Source: Aporrectodea caliginosa
Lineage: Eukaryota; Annelida; Clitellata; Crassiclitellata; Lumbricidae
Length of the DNA stretch: 64,000 nt
Reading direction: 5' to 3'
Assembly (NCBI GenBank): GCA_020284085.1
Contig: JACEVL010000279.1
Location: 249,001 to 313,000 of the forward strand
Shown piece after piece: positions 20,460-30,114 of the stretch (the first letter of the stretch is position 1; every line of letters begins with the position of its first letter). A program made the translations under genes and the position numbers. Below the pieces are notes generated by a model. The model was not told the origin of the DNA. It saw nothing but the letters and a program-made list of their open reading frames with translations, and did no database searches.

Positions 20460-22507
20460 TGTGGTTGAAACTGCGTTCAAGATTGGTGTAGTTATTCGCA
20501 GTCTAGATCTCGACGTAGTGCTGTTGCAGTTCAACGACAGGTTTTCTCAAGAAAATATCGAACTGTTGCATGAAATGAGAAATTTTTCTCCTGCCACACT
20601 CATGTCCTTCAGTGCTATCACTGCACAAGATATTGAATGCATTTGTACGTTTTTTGAGTGGCCGAACATTTTTCAGCTGCGGTTCAATGTTAATATATTG
20701 TATTCAACACAAATTATACATGCCATTTCACTCTTGATGTCCTCGAAAAATTCAGCTAGGTCTCATCCCTTAGCTTTGTCAGTTGTGTTGGTTCTCTTTA
20801 AATAATAATATATATTTAAGCTGTTAGCAATTTTGACGGACAGACGGACCAGATTTATACAAGGAAGAAGAATGAACCAAAGTTAATGGCCACACACTGA
20901 CACTGTAGAAAAGGTCAAACTGCAAATAATAACCGATTTTTTTATGGTGCGATATTTAAAAAGTTTAATGATTTCTCAATGAGACCTTCCCCCTACTTCT
21001 TGGGTGGAGCATTTGCTCCAAGGCTTAGACCTACATGGTGCAGACGCCCCCGCATACACGCATGCACACACATACACACGCACGCATGCACGCACACACA
21101 AGCACACATACACACGCACACACACACACCACGTGCACACATCTTTCTCAGAATGGGACTGAGTCAAAGGAACTGAACAAGTCACATCTTAATCTGCCAA
21201 GCCTCTACTGCTCTCATTGTAGTTCTAAAAGATAAGCCATCACACGTGTGCGCGAACGTTTGTGTGTGTCTGTGTTGACAGAGGCCTGCTGCAGAAGTCT
21301 GCAGCGGCAACGATCCATTCCCAAGGTTGAGTGGACCTTTACTTCACCCATTTTCTCCTTATATACGCTTATATAATTATAGGCCCTACATGGTTATATT
21401 TGTTATTATCAATGCAAATTATGCAATTATCTCCATTATGGGTGGCACGGAAGTTGCACTTATCTGTCACCTTTGTAATATATTCACGGATAATTAATTA
21501 ACGGATTGTCAGATGTTCATAACTATGTTTGCTTATCCTTGACCTTGCCTTACATATCAAAACCTATTATTGTTATAGGACCTTTGTACGTCACATTTGA
21601 CTGGCGGCGTGTGTGGGATGTTTGCAGATATCAACGTTGCCTCTTCTTACGGGAGATTAGTGTTTAATTAGCTATTTCATTGTAGACCTAAAATTCTGAA
21701 GGGAATTGGTTATAGATGGAAATGTGTCATGTGTTGGCCTAAGCCTTATCAGAATATAAACGGCAATGTGCCAATCTGTAGTCCTGAGTCCTCTGGACTA
21801 TATTACGGTAACTTACATAGGCTAGGTACACTGCACTGCACTGCCTCTGTCTCTGCCTCTGTACAGAACTCTAAATTTCGTACCTGGGTAATTTGCGATA
21901 TAGGCCTAATCCGGGACGATGTGATTTTTAGGCGACGCATAACACCTACGCCCTACAGACGTGTGTCCTCTATTAGTGCTTAATAGATTGACCCTATAGT
22001 GACCTTCGACTTACTTGATACGAGACCCTCGTTCCTCTGCTTTGTTGGCTGTTGACCCATCTCCTGAAGAATTCCGCCTCCGAGGCTCCGACAGAGCACG
22101 TAAGACCGTAGATCAGCAACAGCCAATATTAAAGACCTACTCTACGGTCCACAGACGAACTAAATCCTAGTTGACAACAGACCACGCTGGAATGCTGCGG
22201 TTGCGGCTGATCATGCAGCAAGGAACCAGCGTCGACGCCCGTTCAGTTCAGCAGACGACGAATGGCACTACACTCCGTACAAATTATTCATTTGCCGTCG
22301 ACACCGAATCTTTACTACCGCACCGAATCGCCAATAAAGACATCGCTAGATGGCGCAAGTCCGCCTACCATACGTAGCCTGACGCAACGTTAAAAAGACG
22401 TTCACATATTATGTATATGTGAGCTGATAGTCTACGTAGCATCTGCATCTGACTGCCATAATCTGTGACTTTGCCCTGTGCGTGCGTCAGCGTTTTAACT
22501 CTTGGAG
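20460..22507. other. Intergenic, no gene recognised
   Basis: About 2 kb with a CA-rich microsatellite (21052-21142) and TAGGCCTA-like motifs. A 114-codon ORF at 20461-20805 (FNDRFSQENIELLHEMRNFS) has an hAT-transposase-like flavour but is too short to call. Confidence 0.35.
21052..21142. repeat. (CA)n-rich microsatellite
   Basis: Imperfect CACACA/CGCA/CATA run. ORFs across it are low-complexity. Confidence 0.85.
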
Positions 22508-22779
22508 CAGTGGCGGATCCAGAGGGGGGCGATTGGGGCGATCGCCCCCCCTAAGAGTCCAATAATTAATTTATTAATTTGAGTATTTGATTGCTATTTG
22601 TGTTGTTTTTTAAATTACTTTTATCCCATTATAGTCTCTGCACACACGCACACAGCATTGAAATAATTAAATACGCTAAAATGGAGTTGACCATCCATGA
22701 TTATTAAATACGCTGTTACTCTTTACTAAAAAAACAAGAATGAAATTCATTCATATCGAACATTTAGATAGCGTCCTTT

Positions 22780-23090
22780 CAAGAAAACTACTCAGAGGCG
22801 CTCCCAACTCCAGCACGGCCAAAAAGAACACCCTTAAGGTGAGAAAAGATCATAGGAGAGAAGGTCATAGGAAAGGGGCGAAGCTCCAGAGGGCGGCCGT
22901 TCCAGGTCGAAAAACCCATCATCGATAAACGGCGGTTCTGCATAGTGGAGGTGCGGGCAAAAAGGACAAGTAAAAGACCCTGTTCAGATGATTATAGCAC
23001 TAAGGACAGGGCAACAGAGCTCACGAAAATAGGCAGGAGCAAGGCCCAACAGGCAGCGCCAGACTAGGGCTATCTTAAAAACAATCCACT
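22780..23090 (-). pseudogene. CR1-like LINE C-terminal fragment
   Basis: The minus strand reads IVFKIALVWRCLLGLAPAYF then RELCCPVLSAI before stops, and ends in GAGCGCCTCTGAGTAG / GGACGCTATCTAAATG, the family's 3' end. Decayed. Confidence 0.65.
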
Positions 23091-23109
23091 GAACACATAA
23101 TTATCTAAG

Positions 23110-23720
23110 CTTACCCGTTCTTCTTACTTTCAACTTAGGCGCCTTAGGGGTATTCGCAGACCTGTTTCCTCTTCTACATTCACCTCAATTGTCCACGCTT
23201 TTGTCTGTTCTCGAATTGACTATTGCAATTCTCTCCTTGTTGGCTTACCCAAGGTTCGTCTACCTCCTCTTCAGTCCGTTTTGAATGCTGCTGCGATACT
23301 TGTATACGTATATATAGCTCGCCTTCCTCGATTCTCTCACATCTCTACATTTATGGCTGAACAACTTCACTATAGTATACCTCTCTCTGTGAGCATCCAA
23401 TTTAAAGTTCTCATTCTCGTGCAGCCGTGCTCAAATTTCAACTGGGTCTTGCTCCAAAATATCTTTGTAACCAAATTTTCCGTCCCATCTCTGCTACGCC
23501 ATTGCGTCCTCTCAGATCCTCTGACCGGCTTGACCTTTGCGTTCCCCTTGTTAGGACCACAGTGGCTCAATCCAGGTCCTTTGCCTGTATAGGTCCCTCT
23601 CGACTTAATGGACTTTCTCCTTCTTTGCGTTCTACCATCCTCTGGTGGCATCACTACCTGGTTCTCTCACCTTAAAACCTTCATTTTTTCTCTCGGCCTA
23701 CTTCGCACTGGGAGCACTTC
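23110..23720 (+). pseudogene. CR1-like LINE C-terminal fragment
   Basis: With frame changes it reads IVHAFVCSRIDYCNSLLVGL, SVLNAAAILVYVYIARLPRF, then LRSSDRLDLCVPLVRTTVAQ. Together these follow the order of CR1/L2 LINE ORF C-termini. It ends at GAAGCGCTTTATAAATG. Confidence 0.75.
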
Positions 23721-24021
23721 TGAAAGGTTTATGCTGTGAGAAGCGCTTTATAAATGATCGAATAGAATGCAATCCGCTGCTCAGAGGGGAGCCAGTGGAG
23801 AACATCGTGAATGTATCAAGAGACGTGGCCAAATTTGAGTATACGGCGGATAAGGCGGGCAGCATAACGCATGATCCGATCCAAGCACCCCAGTCGACCA
23901 GCCAGGAGGCCACAGTATATAGCGAGCAACAATAATCAAGTTTAGTTGTGACGAAGGCATGGATAAGAGTGGAGGTAGCAGAAGCAGTGAGTGCGCGGGC
24001 GACAGTGCGGAGCTGGGGCAA
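23698..24021 (-). pseudogene. CR1-like LINE fragment, inverted
   Basis: The minus-strand frame reads QLRTVARALTASATSTLIHA then FVTTKLDYCCSLYT, the RT C-terminal motif of CR1/L2 LINEs. It continues open but diverged to its end. Confidence 0.65.
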
Positions 24022-24030
24022 TTTAAGCCT

Positions 24031-24434
24031 TTTGTATTGTATTGTATTTGAACACTTGTTATAGCGCCCCTACCAGATTTCCCATTCAGAGGCGCTCCGG
24101 ACTCCTGCGCAGAATCGGGAGGTTTCACGCCGAAGCGCATGAGCAATTGCGAGTGAAGGACTTGCCCAGGGTCCCTACGCGGCGACTTTGAGGTGGATTC
24201 GAACCCGCAACCCTCCAGCTGCAAGGCACCGAACATACCCCTAAACCACCGCGCCCCAGTTGTATTGTGATGTGTTGTATTGTGTTTTGTATTGTACTCC
24301 ACGTTTATAATGCGACCGAGCCACCCGCAGTAAAGATCCGAGAAATTAATCTCTGATAAACCGACCCGACCGGGAAGCGAACCCGTGGCGCCGACGTGAC
24401 GAGCGGGCTACCAACCCACTCGGCCACTCAGGAT
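24031..24434 (-). mobile_element. Composite SINE with two tRNA-like heads
   Basis: On the minus strand: head A (24373-24432; GAGTGGCCGAGTGGGTTGG ... CGGGTTCGCTTCCCGG), linker with ATCTCGGATCTTTACTGC-type sequence and a CAATACAACAC repeat, then head B (24191-24257; GGGGCGCGGTGGTTTAGG ... GGGTTCGAATCC), body, and a TACAATAC tail. Both heads have A-box and B-box-like pol III promoter elements. The same order is seen at 44946-45332 and 35579-35812. Confidence 0.75.
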
Positions 24435-25194
24435 CCTTGGTCCAAGGTGACGCCTATAGCTAGGTTACGCACAGCAGTAATTAACAGTTATACATATAGG
24501 CCCTACAATGTCGTTTTACCGTTTCTTGAATCACAATCGGTAAACATTTAGCCATTATTTTTACCAGAATTTCGTTCTTTTCAGTGTAAAATTTGTTGAA
24601 AATGAAATTTATTCCGAAATGTTTGTAAGCCTAAAATAATTCTTCTAAAGGTAACGGACAGCTTTCCATCAGCTGAGAGGAGTTTCTGTTCATTACGTCT
24701 ACTAAAAACATGGTTGAGATACCAAATGGGTCAAGAAAGGTTAACCGGTTAATTAGCCCTCATGAACGTGAGATCGAGAAATTTAAGTAGATGCGGAGAA
24801 AGTGATTGATCACAAAGATTGGAAACAGAAGATTGAATTTGTTTTGTAACATGTTATAAAGTTGATAAACTATTAATTTGATAGGTCATTTTAATTATAA
24901 TTCCTTTGATCTTGGAAAATATTTTACATTAAACCGTTAATAAAAATGAACTATTAATAATATTATTCTTCAAACTATTGTCGTAAATATCCATAGGCCT
25001 AATACTGATAGGTATTACATTTTACTTTTGCAGTTGGCATCTAGCCTATTTGCAAAAATCTTGGTATAAAACTGTTTACATTTATATTGCATTTGATATA
25101 GGCCTAGGCCTAATTACTAAATCGCTCATATATTGGGAACACACATAAATCGCCCCCCGTACAGAAAAAGTCTAGATCCGCCCCTGTCTTGGAG

Positions 25195-25630
25195 ACTATA
25201 ATATTAATAGGGCTTGAGTGATTCAGATGGAGCTGCGCCGTCTCCGAGTGCCTTGCAGACCTTTGCCCTAATTGGACATTTTGGCGTCCATTCTACGCAC
25301 TTCGCAGTGCAATCAATCAGAGTCCTCCATCATAAGCTCTGCTGAGTACGAACGATACGTGGCTTCAACGATGCAAACAAATGACTGCGTACCAGCATCT
25401 TCTGTTCACTACTAGCTTAAAGAGGCAGGCCGAGATGCCACCGGATCTACAGGCCAGGTCTGCCACTAGATCTCTTGCACGCAAGAGGTCATCCGATCGG
25501 TGGTTGGGCGGATAGGAAACGCGAGCCTAGACGGCAGAAACAGGTGTCTGAGGTTACCCAGTTTACAACGGCTGCCTTTCCACAGATCCACTCGACATCC
25601 TCCCCCCCCCCACCGTTCTTCTGCGCAAGC
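25195..25630. other. Intergenic, no gene recognised
   Basis: No coding or repeat structure was recognised between the hAT target duplication and the next inverted-repeat element. Confidence 0.35.
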
Positions 25631-25970
25631 GCCGGTATAACCAAAATAGAGTATCCGTCCTAAGACTATCCGGGGGATGTATGAATTTATCCGCCCGGAT
25701 GGAATAAACCGGTTTAGAGTATCCGGGGATAAACCATTCTATCCCCCATCGTCATACGCATCACGTTAGCCTCGACGAAAATCCAGTCAAAATCACCAAA
25801 AACGAAGTAAATTGATTTCAGGTCGACGTACAAACTAAAGATAATTAAGTAACTTAAAATATTGTATGTGTAGGCCTACAATAAATCCAAACAGTACGAC
25901 TGAATACATTCAGAAACTGCCAAAAATGCAAACTAACCCGAATAGGGGAAAGTTCCTAAGACGCACCCCC

Positions 25971-26060
25971 ATTTTCAAAAATCTTAATATTTTCGATCAA
26001 TATAGAAATAAAAATATTTTCAAAAATCTTAATATTTTCGATCAATATGAAATAAAAATA
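25971..26060. repeat. Tandem duplication of ~45 bp
   Basis: Two adjacent copies of a unit with TTTTCAAAAATCTTAATATT and TTTCGATCAATAT lie just inside the left end of the pogo element. Confidence 0.8.
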
Positions 26061-26347
26061 TGAAATTGTATGTGTTCATCCGTATCCATGAAAGGTACAA
26101 AGTAGCTATTCTGGAAATTTATTTGAGTAAATAAATTTTGTGTATCTCGAAAAAATCATTGTTTTTAATAAGGGTGCGTCTTGGGCATACATCTTCCCAA
26201 GATGCACTCCCGGGGTGCGTCTTGGGAATCCATGCAAAAATGAATAACAAAGACAAAGACAAATGTTGCCAAACATAGGGTCTAATTGCTGTCTTGATCT
26301 GATACCAGAACCTAGATGAGAAATAGAAGTGTAAATATGCAGAAAGT

Positions 26348-26721
26348 TTACTGGCAGTAATAACAAACTGCAGTGTCCTCGGGACCACAACTCTCGTGGT
26401 ACCACTTTTTGCATGTGGGACACTGCTGCCATGGCTCAAAAGGTGGTTCATTATACCGCTTGGTGCACATGTTGCATGGTGTATCATCAGAGTTACTCAG
26501 TTTCAATTTTTTACGTGCACAGTCTCAAATCTTCCTAGACACTTTTTGCCAGGATTCCTCACTTGCCCCTTCATGTGTCTCTGAAGAGTTCTTCTCGGTA
26601 TTCCAAACTTCTTCGCAACACTGTGATAAGACATTCCCTCAGTCAGTTGCTGTAAAGCTTGCTTCAGCTTCTCCTCACCATATGACCCTCTCGTAGTCGT
26701 GCGTTTATAATTGCGACCCAT
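26348..26721 (-). pseudogene. pogo-type transposase remnant (HTH + PHD, DDE deleted)
   Basis: From the ATG at 26721 the protein starts MGRNYKRTTTRGSYGEEKLK, then MSYHSVAKKFGIPRRTLQRH, a Psq/CENP-B-type helix-turn-helix. It breaks after KKCLGRFETV. In another frame it continues KLSNSDDTPCNMCTKRY, then QQCPTCKKWYHESCGPEDTA and CYYCQ with a stop at 26348-26350. The latter is the C4-H-C3 PHD-like finger found at the end of many pogo-derived transposases. The ~300-residue DDE domain between them is missing, with a frameshift at the junction. Confidence 0.8.
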
Positions 26722-27851
26722 ACTGAAAATCTGTAAACACATGATAGTTCAAAATTTATGGAGTAGGCATACTAGAACAGAAGAATAGGCCTCAACATTA
26801 ATAAATGGAAATAACACTGTGATAGGCCTAAGACTGTTTTCGTTTAGGCCTACTTACTGCAAAGCTTTCATATACTATGCCCAAGACGCACCCCCGGTGC
26901 ATCTTGAGTAGCATAGGTGTGGTGCGTCTTGGGAATTATGAGTATGCTGGTTTATCGGCCATTTTGTCTTAACGACGCATAATTACAAAACAAGTTTTAC
27001 GCGGAAAAATAATCGGAATGAGTCCTCTTTTCAATACGTTTTAGCACTTTCTCACGTCTCAGGTAGTTTATGCACAATAACAACTTAAATATTAACCATG
27101 AATCTGTCAGAAATAGGTAAAATCTTACCTTTCACATCACCACACGCCAATGCACGTGATATGAACTTTTTCTTGATCAATATGCAAGCCTGCAGACATC
27201 TGACGAATGTGTGTTAAACTTTTCAAAACATTTATAGCGCTTTTCTATAATTATAAGCAATGAGGTGCGTCTTAGGCTGTAGGTGCGTCTTAGGAACTTT
27301 CCCCTACTCCATTTCGCTAAGGGGGATACTCATGTATGGGGGATACTCTATTTCGTGACACCGGCGTCAAACGGTCCGTAAAATCGTCTATAAATCATAT
27401 CCCATCAACGGTGCAATGTCTGAACCTCTCTCCATTACCAGATGTAATCCAGACACCACGACCTCGCAACCTCTAGCCTACTCTCTGACCCGATCTAGGC
27501 CTACTACACGTCACACGAACATTGGCATGCCCCACAGCTGCTGCTTCTACCCCCTTGTCCTCTGTGTAGATGATGCACTGCTGGGTCGTATTGACAGGGC
27601 CTACACAGGCCTCCAGTAAATCATATCGGAACAGACCAAAAGGTTAATTGTATAACTAGAATATAAAACCCACGAACACATTTTACAGAGGTAATTACAA
27701 TAACCTCTGCTAAATCCTGCACATAATTATAGGCCTATAATTTTGTTTGCGCGAGTGAGAAAAATTGAATAAGGGTCTAGTGTCGTTTATTATAAGATTA
27801 TAAGCATTAATGGAGGGGGTGCCAAATTATAACCAATATGGGACCCGTAGG

Positions 27852-28011
27852 CAGTGTTTCCGTTAACGCCCAAATGGCCGTTTTTACGTCCGTAAAAAGT
27901 CCAAAACGTCCAAAATTTTCGGTGTGTTAGCCGAAAGCAATGAGCTACGTCCAAAGAATTCCAGGTCAAGGCGTAAATACGTCCTCTGTTTGGACTCTAA
28001 CGGAAGCACTC
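27852..28011. mobile_element. hAT-type MITE, 160 bp
   Basis: Ends CAGTGTTTCCGTTA and (complement) GAGTGCTTCCGTTA, with an 8-bp duplication CCCGTAGG (27844-27851, 28012-28019). Interior ACGTCCGTAAAA and ACGTCCAAA motifs match the element at 60513-60679 in opposite orientation. Confidence 0.88.
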
Positions 28012-28019
28012 CCCGTAGG

Positions 28020-29112
28020 CCTATAGAGCCCACATGGGTCCCATCTAATATCCGCTGAAATGCTGGCGGTGTGCACGCCCTCAGAGCGGAAATTTGCTTC
28101 TAGGTTTCTGCTCCACCTACAACCAGGTCCTCTGGCAAATCAGTAATAATAAGCACTATGTCGGTGGAAGATCAGACGGAGAGGGAGAGGACTGGCCACC
28201 CACCTTCATATGCTGAGGCTTAAAAAAGAAGTCGCAAACACTTAATATAAAAGACCGCTTAAGGGGCTGTTTTTAATGGACTTTATGCGATGACTGCCAA
28301 CACCGTCTACGATGTGCACCACTGGTTCGCATATCGATCGATGGTGGTTTGTTTCAGAGGTTTCAATCTCGTAGATATTTAAATGCACGGTCATATACCG
28401 CGAACCTTAAAAAACGTGGCGTCTATTCAAACGGCAATCAATACGGTCGCTATAGAAACTTAGAAAGACGTGTACATTTTACACCATTGCCACTTCGCTC
28501 ACCAACACTATAATCGTCCCTTGCGTAAGAACCAGTCAGAAGCGGCAAATATGACAAGGGTGGATCGTCCATTTCGGACGTCCGCATATACGTAATTTGG
28601 ACACCTCGCTCTCCTCTGGTCAGCATTTAGCATCATGCTCCACCAGCCCTTTGGTGATATCAACACGGCAACAGAGTGTTATTAAGGTCAAAACTAGGCT
28701 ACCCTGAAGATTTTGGAAAGCTCACTTTGTGCTCACTCGAGTCATTTTTTCTGTAGTCGTGGCGCCTGAATTTCTTGAAGGGGCGCTATATAAATTCTCA
28801 TAATGAATTAATTGTGCTATGGGGCGAGTTAATTCATAGTGCCACATTCAACAAAGGAATTTACTATAAAATAATAATCAGATCCAACATAGCTGCTATC
28901 TCACTAAAGTTGGTGCTGAGATGTGGACATCTGCACAACCTCGTCCCAATGGTCCACACTTGTGTGACCTCTCTCCCCTTTTAGCGGAGTTTGTATTTCT
29001 CTCTATTACTATTACTTCTCTTTCTCTCTGTCTCTTCTTCCCCTCTCTAAAATCAATGCAACTGAATCTCTGTCTCTGTATATATGAATATGCCTTTTGC
29101 TGATGTCCTTTG
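28020..29112. other. Intergenic, no gene recognised
   Basis: A short LINE 3'-end-like piece (GGGGCGCTATATAAATTC near 28780) and a pyrimidine-rich tract (29000-29050) are the only features noticed. Confidence 0.35.
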
Positions 29113-29166
29113 AGGAGGGCGACACTAATCATCTTTGTTATGACACAGTGTCGTTAAACAGCAACC
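29113..29166 (-). repeat. Dispersed repeat, partial inverted copy
   Basis: The minus strand reads GTTGCTGTTTAACGACACTG then AACAAAGATGATTAGTGTCG and CCCTCCTC, matching the repeats flanking the LTR element at 1902 and 8471. Confidence 0.6.
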
Positions 29167-29975
29167 AAGTGTCCTTTGAACTGCAGTCAGTGGTCTCCAG
29201 ATGTCAGACAAACCAATCGAAAGCTTTTCATATAAATTTCATTAGCTGTTAAGGCTAAACAAACCTCGTCATCACAAATGCAAAACACATCTTGTACAAC
29301 AACACCAGTATTACATTTCAAATTTAATGCAAATGCATTGCTTAGGCCCTAACTAACTTTTCCATGATTAACTCTATATGTACATGAAATCTACTGCATT
29401 TGTAGCACCTGGCAGTGTAAATACATCTGAAATACTATCACAAAGATATTAATCCCAGATTCTTTTAAACTTATAGCATGCAGCAGTTCAATGGCAAGTG
29501 TGCTGGACTCTTACAAGTCAGCGTTTTACAGCCTACGAATATTGACACTTGATCTCATTAAAAAATGCAAAGTAGATCTTTACGTATCAATTCACTAACA
29601 AACTGTAACTGTCGACCTCCACTGATTACTTTATCCTTCTGTGCTGGTGGGGTTTTCAATCCCCTTCCTCGGATAAACCTCGCATAATCACATCATTTGT
29701 CAAATCCGCCTACTGAAGGCTGCCTTTCCGGATTACTTCAGGGTCTGCTTCTTTTTCTCAGTCACATAAACATTGTGGTAGCAGTTACAGAGGATCATAA
29801 GTAAACTTTGTAAACCACCCACAATATCTAACCAAACAAACATAAAAACTGTTTCATCAAGATGTAAACATTAATTGAACAGTTACTGGGCCCCACAGGA
29901 TACTCATATCTCATATTCTTCGATTGAAAGAAAAAAGTAGTTCACAGCAACATTGAATTTATATCACCAAACGAA

Positions 29976-30114
29976 TCAATGATTCAAAGACTCTAGAACA
30001 CATTCAAATTCGCCTTTCCAATTGGGGTAAAGTTGTGACGTCTTCTGAGCATGTGCAGCAACTGATTGCAATGTTTTCTCATAGGTTTCTCTGGCAACTG
30101 CACCAAGCGAGTGT
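29976..30114 (-). CDS. URB1: URB1 recognised exon 31 (last)
   Basis: Acceptor CTTTCAG then [20 protein letters not shown], ending CVLESLNH and a TGA stop. Incoming phase 2 agrees with exon 30. Confidence 0.75.

Larger units (their letters stand above)
22508..25186. mobile_element. Non-autonomous hAT element, 2.7 kb, filled with retroelements
   Basis: Inverted ends CAGTGGCGGATCCAGAG and the complement of CTAGATCCGCCCCTG, with an 8-bp duplication TCTTGGAG (22500-22507, 25187-25194). Both ends carry GGGGGGCGAT-type subterminal sequence. No transposase was recognised. The interior holds three CR1-like LINE fragments and a composite SINE. Confidence 0.9.
25945..27304 (-). mobile_element. pogo/Tigger-type transposon, internally deleted
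   Basis: Perfect inverted ends GGGGAAAGTTCCTAAGACGC with TA on each side (25943-25944, 27305-27306), the duplication typical of Tc1/mariner-pogo elements. The motif GGTGCGTCTTGGG or its complement recurs at both ends and at ~26172-26228 and ~26880-26935. It encodes, on the minus strand, a helix-turn-helix N-terminus and a PHD-like C-terminus, without the DDE catalytic core. Confidence 0.88.
25631..27365. mobile_element. Probable outer transposon interrupted by the pogo element
   Basis: The ends GCCGGTATAACCAAAATAGA and (complement) GCCGGTGTCACGAAATAGAG are inverted and about 80% identical, continuing GTATCC on both sides; further GTATCCxxxx repeats lie just inside. The class is unknown. The pogo derivative sits inside it. 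Confidence 0.5.

Noticed and set aside
20461..20805. 114-codon ORF as a hAT transposase gene
   Set aside because: Too short, no catalytic residues or dimerisation domain recognised, and no transposon ends around it.
24191..24432. tRNA genes
   Set aside because: The tRNA-like segments have A- and B-box-like motifs but no full cloverleaf, and belong to repeated SINE copies.
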